A DNA stretch of 64,000 bases from Nautilus pompilius (lineage: Eukaryota > Mollusca > Cephalopoda > Nautilida > Nautilidae): positions 2,541,001 to 2,605,000 of the forward strand of contig JACATO010000308.1 in NCBI GenBank assembly GCA_018389105.1, read 5' to 3'. The translations under genes and the position numbers were made by a program. The notes below the pieces were generated by a model that saw nothing but the letters and a program-made list of their open reading frames with translations, did no database searches and was not told where the DNA came from. Positions 12,223 to 23,802 of this stretch are shown in pieces. How positions within the stretch are numbered: the stretch's first letter is position 1; every line of letters starts with the position of its first letter.

Positions 12223-14393
12223 AATTTTATAATTGTCAGTGTTATTTTCTTTCTTTACAAGTTTTATTTAGATAATGCTTATATTCAGTATTCACACATA
12301 CACTGACAAACTTTTTTTTTTCATCAACAGTAGCTCAGTGATGGTACTTAGCCATTTATTAAACAAAAAGAGGATAATACCTAATTTTATGCATCATCAT
12401 GAACAATTGCTTATCTGAAGTGTATTCTGTTATCAATTTTTAAAAAAAAAAGATGATCTGCAAGTTTTACTCTTGTAGATCATTTACTAGTATGATTTTT
12501 AGTTACCAATGTTACATTACACTCACCACATGAAAAACAATGCATTTATTCACTTATCACTTTAATGATCAGAAATTTACATCATACATATTTACTGGCT
12601 GAGTCCCTTAATTTAGTGGTTATTGTAACACATGACAGTCCTATCAAGTACTGTACATGGATACTTCAACAATAATAATCATTGCATGGACATATTACAT
12701 AAGTACAGTGTGTTTGTAGTTAATCTGCAAACACTTATCGTACGCAGGTTATAAAAGCCCACTGACTCAATTTTAATCCTTAGGCTGAACTCTGCTGATC
12801 ATGTACTATCACATAAAAGAAAATTTTCCTGAAAACTGTAATACATTGTGCTTGAGATTAAGTAATGTTGAATGTCAACACAAACATGATCCTTTAAAAA
12901 CAATTTTGTCTTGTTTTACTGTTTAACAAAACTTTTCTGCTGTCTAACTTCAAAATCTATGTACAAGATTTGAATTAATGCTAGTCAGATACAGAACTTT
13001 TCAAGATATGTGCAGATAAGACGACAACTCTGAGGTATTCTGTAGTCAGATAGCTGAGAGCATGAACAAACCTCATAAAATACCTATAAAATGTCTTCAA
13101 GAAGGTAAATTGGACACCATCTACCAAATTATGCCAGAAAGTACTAAAAACCAAAATCAGATTTTTAGGAATATGCATTTTTCAGTATTATGAAGATTAA
13201 ATTAAAAAATCTAAACATGGGATACTTTTAAAGACTTGAAGTTCTGGAATATAATTGGAGTGCCATTATATTTGTCAAAACAATATAAGCATTTAAATTA
13301 TTACACAAACAGCACTTTTTTTTTTAACTATCCTACACTAAATTAGTTTTTTTTTTTTAATTAAAAAAGTGAAAGATTCAGTCTTCTGTTTAAATTTACA
13401 ATTATTTTGTAACCTCCAGCATAAATCCATCTAAGATGGCCTTTTACAAAATACACGTAAAACATTTGTTTTAAGTACATACATTCACAGGTGTGCGAAA
13501 TTCCAAATATAAATTTTGATTATTCCTGATAACATTGAGAGGTCATCTAGATGCATAGTAAAAATGCAAATAAGCAACAATTCATCACATGCATTGCCAT
13601 TTCCTTTTGATACCACATAATCCTGTGGCTAAGCCCTAATGTACTTTATATAATAGACTACCACAAAAGGACACTTGCAACTGATGGCACAAAACCGTAA
13701 TGTTAAAGACTGATCTTTAATAGGTGCTAACCTCTACTGAACTAATAAGCTATCTCTCGTACTGCTCTAAAAATTGGACGATCAGTGGTGATTTGATTTA
13801 TTCAGAAATTACTTAAATCTAAAGATCAAATTACAGTAATGTTTTTTTTTTTCAAATTTCTGTTGTATGCTACTTTGTGATCCAGTATATAAAAAAAAAT
13901 ATTAGTTTACTGAAAATATTCAAATTATAATTGAGGTAGAAATGCTGCTACACAGTGGAAACAGCCGTGAGTAACAGCGCGCACATCTGCTCTCTACAAA
14001 CAAAACCGCTTCTTGATACTAGATGGGAGCAGATATCGGATGAATTTAAAAACAAACAACTATAAAGAATAAATAAAAAATTTGTAATGCTGAAGCAGCT
14101 AAGAAATTAGTTTAACCAAATTGTTTCATTCATGTTTTGATGCTGACACTATTCCTGAACAGCTATACTATTAAAAATAAACTTTAAAATTTCTTCATTC
14201 AATAAAATAAAATCATTCCTATGTAACCTTGCATGTTTCATTACTTAGTTCTGTTTTGTCCATCAATTTGGCCCACTCAATAATTTTTCAAGTTTGTATT
14301 TATGTTAAGACAAAGCCTTTAAATTAATAACTGCACAACAATGAAACAACTTCTATCCATATGATTTAAAAAGTGTAAAATAAATACCAATAC
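12223..14393. other. ULK4 3' UTR and convergent intergenic DNA
   Basis: AT-rich sequence after the ULK4 stop, with homopolymer runs near 13317 and 13347. I could not fix a polyadenylation site for ULK4. No gene or repeat family was recognised. The ROCO gene on the other strand points into this region. Confidence 0.5.
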
Positions 14394-14990
14394 ATGGGAA
14401 ATGGCAGTTTGAAAATTAATGGAATAAAAAGAGGTAGGGAAATTATTGCCAGGCATAAAACACGACTTTCTGCCATACAAAGTCAAAAGACACTTCATTA
14501 TCTTGCCAATTTTGGTATTTCTTACAAAAATGATTGGAGAAAAATTATATTTGCAGTTGAAAGTTCACTTAATCCTTTTGTTAATCATGTCGAAAGAAAA
14601 TTTCCACATCTGGGCCAGTTTCTCTGCTAACAGAAGAGAAACTTTGGTAATCCTATGAAAAGGAACATTAATGAATAGGAATTTGTATTTGAATCTTTTA
14701 CAATCTGCCAAGAAACTGCATCCTGATGGTAACTTTGGGTTTTTTATAAAATAAGGCACCATGTTACATAGCAAAAAAAGTCCTCTCAATAAATTTAATT
14801 GGTTTAAAGACTGGCCTGAGAATTCTCCTGACTTAAATCCAAAGGAGAACATATAGTCAGTTATGGGATAATATATTGCAAATATCATTCTAGGAATAAA
14901 GAATTGACAAAAACCATTAAAGAGGCTTCGGAAAATATTTCATCATAAAAGGCAGTTGTTAAAAAAAAAAGCCAACTCCTTTTGGTTGGT
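14394..14990 (+). mobile_element. Tc1-like transposon relic
   Basis: The frame at 14394-14630 contains NDWRKIIFAVESSLNPFVN, corresponding to the WRKVIFSDES(F/K)NLF motif around the first catalytic Asp of Tc1-like transposases. Further on, another frame reads DWPENSPDLNPKENI, the hallmark WPxxSPDLNPIEN block near the third catalytic residue. The DNAP-like block lies between them in disrupted form. It is interrupted several times and no terminal repeats were identified, so the ends are those of the recognisable coding only. Confidence 0.75.
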
Positions 14991-17015
14991 ATAATTTTAG
15001 ATTTTGTCCTGATAATTATACCTTATCACATTTGTTAATAAATACTTGATAAAACTCAAACATTTCTACCTGGCTTTTTAAGTCTTCATGTTAAAATAAT
15101 GCAGAGATCATTGAAAGTTACTGAGTGGATCAAACTGACTGGCTGAGGCTGCAGGCTGGCAGAAATGATTTTAAAAGGAAATAGTAGTCTCATTTGTATG
15201 AAGAGAAATATGATTACCCAGTGTTCTTACTAAAAATATCAATTGCGAACCCTTATTTACTGCAGCTGACATGAGTTTTAAAATAGCATCATTAACTACA
15301 ATAAACAGTCTAATTTGTGAAATTTAACCAGTAAAAGCAAACAATGTACTAGTACTACTGTTAAATTTCATGTAATTGTAATGCAGAATGTTTAACAAAA
15401 ATGCTAACAGATACTGAGAAACAAAAGATGATATTTGTTTCAATCTTCATTGTCAAGAAATATTTTCTTCAGTTCCCCCACAATATGTATACACATTGTT
15501 GCAAAAACAAATTATCCAGATCATTCTAAGTGTTGTTGATGTCATGTTTCTGCATTTGCAGATGTGCTATTTTAACAAGCAGCTTACATATTTGATTGGT
15601 GAAAGTAACTTTAAGTTTTACAATATTGAACAAAAATGTTTTTGTTTGTTTTTTTTTTATTATTTAAAACTTGATGAGAGTCAAGAAAAATAAATCTGTT
15701 TTACTAACATTAAGACTTTTAAAAGTGACAAGTACACAATTTAAGGATCAAGGGACGGTGACAGTATCTTCTAAATGATAATAGAAATTTCTACTCTTTT
15801 TGTTCCAGTGAACATTTCACTTTGACATTGGGGAAGATTCACAATGACTGGAAGCCTACCACTGTCCAGTTAATATTCTGCCAGTTTCTTTTCTTTTTCA
15901 ATTTTTCTAAAACACTGACAGCATTTGAAAGCAAACACCTGCATTCATAACAAATATTATCTTGGTTTGTCATTTTATTACTGCTCGCCTGCAAATTCCT
16001 AACTCAAAACAGAAAATTTTTTTTTCATTTCAGAAGGGCAAAGGGACAATCTATCTGACAGAACAAGCATTTCATCTCATCAAAAAACAAGTAACGTATC
16101 TGTCTTTTAATAGTGAATCAAAAGAATTCTACTGCAAGACAAAAAAATACTTTGTTAATCTTTATACTGGTTACTGCATAAACAACTTTCCTGGCTGCTT
16201 TTAGCATCTGTCATCATGCTGGTATATTGTCTATCTTGAAAGAATTTAGAAGTGAACAACATTTATAAATTCCTTATTTCTTCAATTAGTTAAATAAAGA
16301 CATGAAATGTATATGTGGAAGTGATTTTAAAAAAAAATATTTAAGTAAAATACTATTAATTATAAAGTTTTGTAATTGATTTTGGACTCAAAATAAATCT
16401 AGTAGATTTATTTCCTAACTTCAAAGTTTTGTGTTCTGATAATAAACAAAATTGTAGGCACATAAGCATGTAAAACTCTAATCCAAAGGTATAGTCAGTT
16501 ATCAAAATTATGTCAATGTTATTACCTATAAAGCAAGCACTCATCTAGCATCAAAATGTCTTACACAGACATATATAGGTACATGTAAATAAAAATCTGA
16601 TAATATTATGAATGTTAGTCACTGTCTCTAAAATAGATAAATTAACATATAACTAGTGCAAAAAGTTTACTTTTTACAAAGTTGATTTTAAATTAATCTT
16701 TCCAAAAAAACAAACCTTTATTTATATCTATCTAAAATACAGTAAACTGCAAACATCAAAAAAAAATTTTCCACATACTCTTCACACTTAAAACATGGTT
16801 TGCAATCAATATTAACTTTATGAACAAACCTAGTAAATAAATGCATTTCCTATCAATTACTGACTTATCAACACATCTCTGCCACTCCAATACATGATTA
16901 TAATGTTGAGATCAGAACACTGCATGGCCATCTACGTCAAGTTTGAGTTTTAAAACTTCGACAGACAGCCCTACTTCAGGTAGAGTTTCAGATATCCTTA
17001 ACTACTGTTGGTGGT
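14991..17015. other. Non-coding; possible 3' UTR of the ROCO gene
   Basis: AT-rich, no recognised gene or repeat. If the acceptor at 17017 on the minus strand is used, this stretch would be the distal part of the ROCO 3' UTR. Several TTTATT words (AATAAA on minus) are present, so the end cannot be chosen from sequence alone. Confidence 0.35.
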
Positions 17016-17016
17016 C
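17000..17016 (-). other. Candidate start of ROCO 3' UTR exon
   Basis: On the minus strand TTCTTCATTTTAG precedes GACCACCAAC, a good acceptor. It is the best match I found downstream of the strong GTGAGT donor that follows the ROCO stop codon. Only the 5' edge (17016) is proposed; the exon's extent is unknown. Pairing of donor and acceptor is inference. Confidence 0.3.
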
Positions 17017-17769
17017 CTAAAATGAAGAAATACAGGTGTGATGTTTACAAATAGACACAAAGAATGTTCACATTTTAAGAAACGTTTTACATGCAAATTT
17101 CTATTGAGGATCTTTAACATTATACCGATCACTTTACTGTTTAAATTGATTAAGTAAAAGCTTTAGTAGAAATAATGTTGGTCATAATAAAAAAAGGTAC
17201 AGCAGCTATTCCAAGTTTTCTTATGGACTTTTCATTAATAGCTGTATACCCATATTAAAGCTGAATTAAAATATAAACAGCTGAATTTAATTAGTTTCTA
17301 CTTGTTTATTAACACAAATATTTTCAGCATACAGATAATTATTCACAAAACCCACTTCATGATCAGAAATCTAGTGGTCTTTATTCAGGCCATATGGTTT
17401 TCAGCTCTAAAAAAACAATTGTGCATATGCCACAAATGTGACCCAAAGCATGAACAAAGTTAATCATACAATAGATAAACCAGAGTAGATTTTGTGCTAG
17501 ATATCCCTCCATTATCAGGTTTCCCTAACTTGAATAAAACAAAGATTTTTCCACAATGCTCAGATGTCTTGTTTTATAGCTACTTGCCTAATGCAGAAGA
17601 ATTAATTAATTAGTGATTAACTAAATAAGAAAACAACATTATTTTGAAGAGCTTTCCTAGTCCATTTAGGCAGTAAAACAAATGTGAAAAGTAATCTAGG
17701 TTTGTGATGTCTGAAGGAAATCAACCTGACTGAATATGTTACAAAAACTAAAATGCAATAGAAAATCCT

Positions 17770-18990
17770 GAATTTATAAACATGCAATGATTGTTGTAGT
17801 AAAGAGTGTTCAAAGGTGTTTTGTTCACAAGATCATACCAGTCATCTACCCCACATACAGAGACTTGATGCAAGGAAATAGTCATCAAAATATGAAAGAC
17901 CACCAGTTTATTCTGGAACCATATGGAGCACTAGGAAATTGAGTGGGGTCACACACCCTTTGCCTTAATGCATGATAGCAATGTTCTGACACATTGTGTG
18001 GATTAGATCATCAAATCTGATTTGCAGGATTGCAACCCATTCATAGAAAAGAATCTGTATTAGAGAATCCAGGAAATGGGTCTACAAAGACCCTTTCATA
18101 GGAATCAGCTGAGGATAGTCCAAGCAATGTTCAATTGGTTGGGTTGCTGACTGGCTAGGCTATGGCAGAATTGTGATACTCACTCTTTCCAGGTTCACAA
18201 TGCACAGGCAGTGTGAACTGGGCACCATCTTCCATAAATGTACTGCTGTCATTGAGCAGATGGCCATTATTATACTCAAAAGGACCCTCTTTGATTTTCT
18301 TCATAGATCGCCAGCTGTAACCATCAAATAGCCCAAATCACAATCTACACCGTGGCAGAAAGACTGCCACATTTTGGTATAGTTTGCAGATGGTTCAATG
18401 AAAATTCCTGTGCTGGACAGCATCATACCAATATATGACTACTGGTTGATAACTGTCAAAACCTGAACTCTATGGAAAAAATATCAGTTTTCCAAAAGTC
18501 AAGAGGACGTGGTAGCATCTGCATTGTCCACTGCAGTCAACAAATATGTGGGATGAGTAGTAGCTTGCATTTCATTGCTCTTTCATTTATACCATGCTGC
18601 ACTGCAGAGATTACATTTGATAGTTCAAGTGGACACCTGCACATTGGGGTTCAGTTTCCATGCTCCTGTTCACGGCACAAAGATTTCCTTCTTTTGGCCT
18701 TGAGCATCCAGTACACATTTGCACTTATGTCTATTCTACTGGACAATCACCCTCTTAACAATCAACACCAAAATATCCAGTGCCTTGGAAATTTTTCAAT
18801 CCTATTGCCCAATTATGAACCTTCTATTAATGACATGGTGTCTGCAGGCTGTCTTCCTCTGGCTTGTATCTGATCTTATAGCTTGTAATTGTGCACTTGT
18901 CATGGGAGTGGAATAGCCTATTTGAGTCTCAGGTGGTGTATACTTATGTTTATTCTTTGTACAGTGCAGTGTTCTAGCTAATCCCTCCCT
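17770..18990 (-). mobile_element. Tc1-like transposon relic
   Basis: Read on the minus strand, the right part gives AQLQAIRSDTSQRKTACRHH, like the N-terminal helix-turn-helix of Tc1 transposases. The left part gives EWVAILQIRFDDLIHTMCQN, like the C-terminal EWxAIPQxxIxxLIxSMxxR block. The middle is scrambled by stops and frame changes, and the terminal repeats were not resolved. It lies in the predicted 3' UTR intron of the ROCO gene. Confidence 0.6.
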
Positions 18991-19314
18991 ACAGATGATG
19001 GGGGAATTCATAAGATTTCATAAAATCTGAAAATGAAAGTAGAAATTAATGACCTAGTCTGATAAAAATCTCTCACTTTCGTTTTTTTTAAATTTTAACT
19101 ACATAAAGCTACTTTAGACAGTTTTATTTTATCCTATTAATTTCAGTAAAAGGTAGGAAGGAGACCTCTGCAGAAATTAGGTTGATTTTGAAGCCACAAA
19201 CAGGTTATGGCTAATTTACATGACAAAGTGTAAACAAGATGCTGTGCTGTAAGAAATCCCAGATTTAAATTATAAAGAAACATTGCCTCAATTTTCAATC
19301 AGCACTCACCTTCA

Positions 19315-22300
19315 TTAACTATATGAAATTGCATACTTTGACTTTAGGTCTTCAACAATGTTGTTTTTGCCATTCTGGCTCAACACCTCCAGAAGTTCTT
19401 GTATTTTATCCTCCCGTGACTTCTCTGGTTCCCTGTCACGCCACCTGGTGAGTACCTTTAAGATCTGCCTAAAGGAATCTGACGGATGATCCAACTGAAT
19501 GCGTTCAATCTCCACCTGTGGCAGATTTAGACGCAGACCAACAAGAAACCAATCTGCACCAAGCTGAGCAGAAACATAACTCAGGCCAAGATCACTCAAC
19601 ATCCCCGTATCTAAGAAAGAAAATACCGTGAAAGAACAAAATATCTGAGTCTATTCAATCTCCTAAAGCTTTATAAGTTATCTGATCCTTGTATATTTGT
19701 TTTTAATTATAATGATATCTTGTTAGCAGCAATCAGTTTTCTGAGTGATCTTTAAAGACTGTTATATTTAAACATTGTTAAGCTGCATATTCATTTTTAA
19801 GTTTAGTTCCAAAAATAAAATTATTTAAGAGATTACTTATCCTCATCAATCACTACATTACCATGGATGTTTGTCAAGTTTGACAATACATATTAGTCTT
19901 TACAGTTTTTTAATGCTAGCATTTATAAAAATTCTTATCAGTTTTACATCAAGTTTTCAAAACTTTAATATTGCCATAGACAATTATTAGATTAAAATTA
20001 ATATTCTCTCATGTAAATTTTTTAAAAGGCTTGTGCTGTGCTTAACATTTAAACTGTAAAGAACTGGGTAAAATTTACCTGGGATTCCATCTATGTTGTC
20101 TTGACCCTTCCCCAGTAACTGCTTTCTGGCCATGAAGTCAGTGACAGCTTGTATGTGTTTCGGTAAATCTTCCTGAAATTCTGAAATATAAAACAACCCA
20201 TTTATATTTTAAAGAAAATTTAAATACTAATTTTAAAAAGTTAATAAACTACATTTTAGATGACTTTTATCAAGGTTGTTCTCAAGAAATTATAATCATT
20301 GTACAAAGAGCAAAGGAATGTCATGTGCACAACTGAGACCGCCCCCTAGATATTCTGGTATCCACAGCTTGAATGCTATAAAATAACCCATCTCTAAAAG
20401 AATTATCATTATTATTAATTGAAAAAGATTTAGAGCTATTTATCATCTTGCCACTAGATGATTTCTAGACTACTTGCTTTTTTTCTTCTCAATTTTTAGG
20501 GCTATTACTATAGCAGTTCTTGCACATATGTAGAAAGACCAAATAAAACTAGATAAACTTCATGAGTTGGGGTTATTAAGGTTCAGAAAGAAAAAGAGAG
20601 ATGATTTTTAATAAAGTACAGAAGAAACAAACTGTGGCTACAAATGAAAATGCATAGTAGTAAACAAGAAATACAACTAATCAGTTTTTTTTTTTGTCAG
20701 TAATCATTTACCTGGATCAAGAGAGTACACAAAGCAGGCTGGAATTGGAAAGTTTTTTTCTTTAGGACACACTAGCTGATACACTCCTTTGGGGCAGTGC
20801 AGTTCCAAGACCTTCCCTGGAAATCGAAAAGGATCAGGATTGCCTGACATCATACAGTGAGAACAGATGAGATGGGATTCAAACCATACAAATGGCCATT
20901 CCTGTAGCACTGCTAGCATATCCTGCCATGTAGTTAGAATCAGAGACCAAATCTCTTGCAGATCACTCCCACGAACTGTAAATGTCACTTGCAGTAGTTT
21001 GTTGGTCCTTTTCTTCAGCAACAAAATCTTGGACATATTCCAAGTTGCGAAAACACCATCTTTCCAATCATGCCGAGATGTAACAATGTTTTGCAGACGT
21101 ACAGTGATCTTTTCAAAAAAATTAGGACGACCCTTTTTTGAGAATTCCAACTGTAAAGAAAGTTGTATCGTGTCTTTGGGAATGTCTTCCAACCAAAGTG
21201 AGTTCAAATTATCAGGTGGGGAATCTGGTAAAAACCAAGGAAATAGCAACAGGCGATTAAAAGATAGTAATGCTGGAGTAGACAAGGATATTGGAACCTC
21301 ATAACACAGATCAAATTTCAGCATGAGAGATGCAAATATATCTAAAGCATTCACTGCCAAGCCAAAGTGGCATAAAATGTACTTTAGCAATTCTATTGAC
21401 ATGAGACCCTCCTGCAGAAATAGATCCTTTGCCCGATCAAACAGATCACTGGAAAGATTAACTTTATTCCCAAGCTGAAGATTGTATTGCACCACAGCTT
21501 CAAAGTCATGACGAAAAATCGCCCGAAGCATTTCAATAAGTGTCTCTGGTCGGTGAAAGACCAGCTTGTCTAGTTTGGGGTTGTTATGGTACCACACTAT
21601 TTCTCCTGTCACGTGGAGATATTTCAAAAGAACTTTGAAACTCTCAATGGCTGATCCTTCTTGACTTATCATAGATTCTCCCATTTCATCCATAATTTGA
21701 TTAAAGATCTGCAACGCATCATCCCAGTTTAAAATTTTTTCTTCCTTTTGTTGAATTTCAATCAAAAATCGATACCAAGATTTTGGAAGGGGCTTGTCTG
21801 CTGACATTTTCAATGTTTCCAGCAGTCGATCTTGTAGTTCTTCAATTCCAAATAAATCTCCTGCACAGCTGACTACCTGTATTTCATCAGGAAGGCTGAC
21901 ACGTGTAGCCAACATGCGCTCTAGAGTTGTTGCTTTCTCTCGAATTCTCTCCATGCCAGTATCTGCAAACCCACTGGTTCCAGCATCTCGTGCCTGAGGA
22001 CTCTCGAGAATATTATTAAGCTGAGCCAATTTATTTTTCAAGTCCTCTTTCTTGCAGTTTTCTTCTGCATGCATTCTTTCCAGAATATCTGCTTCCTTCT
22101 CTTTTATCTCTTCCTTGCTGCAGAGATCAGCATGTGTTCCAACCAGCAGAATCACAGCTCCTGGAGCACGGTCTGTAATAGCATCAAGCCAATCTCCAAT
22201 ACGAAAATCATAGGATTCTGATTTATACACAGAAAAATCAAACACCAAAACATGCAGAGCCTCTGGTGTTAAAAATAAGTGGTGTGCAGCAGAGTAGATA

Positions 22301-23802
22301 TGGTGGCCACCAAAATCTAAAATCTGTATTCGTAGGCTAGCTTCTGGTTCCCATAAATGACGTTCCAATACCCAGGTTCGCTCATCTTCAGCAGTGAGTT
22401 TTGACTGACCCAAAATCAAAGCATTCCTCAAACTAGTCTTTCCAGCTTTTACAGCACCAGTCAAAATCATTTTCTTCCTATGGTTAGCCTCACTCTCCCG
22501 GATTTCCTTCAAATATTGAAACAAAGCTTTCACCCCCTGATCACATATTTCCTGAGGTGGCCTTAATAAATAGTTGTTGTGCAGGAAAAGAGCATGTGAT
22601 TTTAGCAGGCCTTCTGCTCGGTCCAGAAGAGGAGGTAGTTTTTTCAGCTGATTGTTCATCAAATTGAGTTGTGACAGCTTGGAGAGTCGGTAAAGCTTTT
22701 CTGGAATTTCTACCAGTTGATTGAAAGCAAGATTCAGTGTTTCTAAACTCTGGCAGTGACAAATTTCTTCAGGCAATACCTTCATCTTGTTGTTAGTCAA
22801 ATTCAAATATTTCAGGGATTGTAGTTTTTTTATGTTAGCAGGAATACTTTCCAAATAATTATCAGCTAGCTCCAATTCTTCCAGCTGATACAGACAAAAC
22901 AATCCATCTGGCAAACGGAGCAGAGCATTTCTTTGGAACAAAAATACTTGCAATTTTTTAAGATTGCAAATTTCAGGGGGAATTTCTGTAAAGAAATTGC
23001 CACTGAAATTTAGTATTCTCAGCTCAGGCAGTGTGAAGAGCGCTGTGGGAATGGCAGGAATAAATCTCATGGCTGATGTCAAATTCAGCTCTTGCAGATT
23101 TATGCACTGGGAAATACTTTTTGACACACACTTGAGGTGGTTTCCTCGCAAACTTAGTGTGTGCAATTTCCTTAAATTTCCAATTTCACTAGGTAGTGTG
23201 TCAATTTGGTGCCAACTACACTCAAGTACCGTTAGCTCAGACAGTTTACAAAGAGGCTGAGGCAGAGTCTTCAGACCACCACGTGGGTGCCACTTCCCTG
23301 AAATGTTCAAGCATTGCAAGTTCTTGCACTGAGACATCTCCTCAGGAATATCATTCAAAATATTTCCACAAATATTCAGCTTGCGCAGTTTTTTAAGGTT
23401 CCCTATTTCTGGAGGTAGACTGTCAAGACTATTTTCACTAAGATCTAATTCTACTAAGTTGGTTAACTTGAAAATAGATGGTGGCAATTTTTCAAGATTG
23501 TTGAAACTTAAATTCAGTTGCCGTAGACAGGTGCACTGAGCAAATGACTTGGGTAACGTGCATAAGTAATTTCCAACAGCAAAAAAACCTTTCAAGTTAC
23601 TCAGATTTCCTATGGTATTACCACGGACAGGAAAGTTAAATAATTTCATGAATGGTATGTACAGTTCAGCAAGGTCAAAGCTGTACAAAGACTTGGGCAG
23701 CCATCCCTTGTACTGACCAGCTGGAATGTCCAGAACCTTCTCACCATGAGCATTTCTTCTCACAAAGCATCTCAAATTTTCAGAAGCCTGACTTGAAGTC
23801 AT
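19315..23802 (-). CDS. ROCO-family protein: LRR-Roc-COR-Death domain
   Basis: Coding exons on minus: 23802-20712, 20180-20079, 19610-19315 (TAA); all junctions are GT-AG and in phase, giving 1162 residues. Order: about twelve to thirteen leucine-rich repeats (about 70-415), Roc GTPase with P-loop GAVKAGKTS (449-457), DFGG (496-499) and THAD (556-559), a charged insert (about 560-635), COR (about 675-880), cysteines C980, C983, C1003 and C1012, and a Death domain (about 1068-1157). The GTP-binding motifs look intact. The start is ATG 23802, because an acceptor ending at 23822 excludes the upstream open frame. LRR-Roc-COR resembles MFHAS1; a Roc-COR protein ending in a Death domain recalls DAPK1. 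A signalling scaffold is likely, with the Death domain recruiting partners. Exact orthology is unknown and there is no kinase domain. Confidence 0.9.

Noticed and set aside
18472-18873. 133-codon open frame on +
   Set aside because: It is antisense to a Tc1-like relic whose coding blocks are readable on minus.
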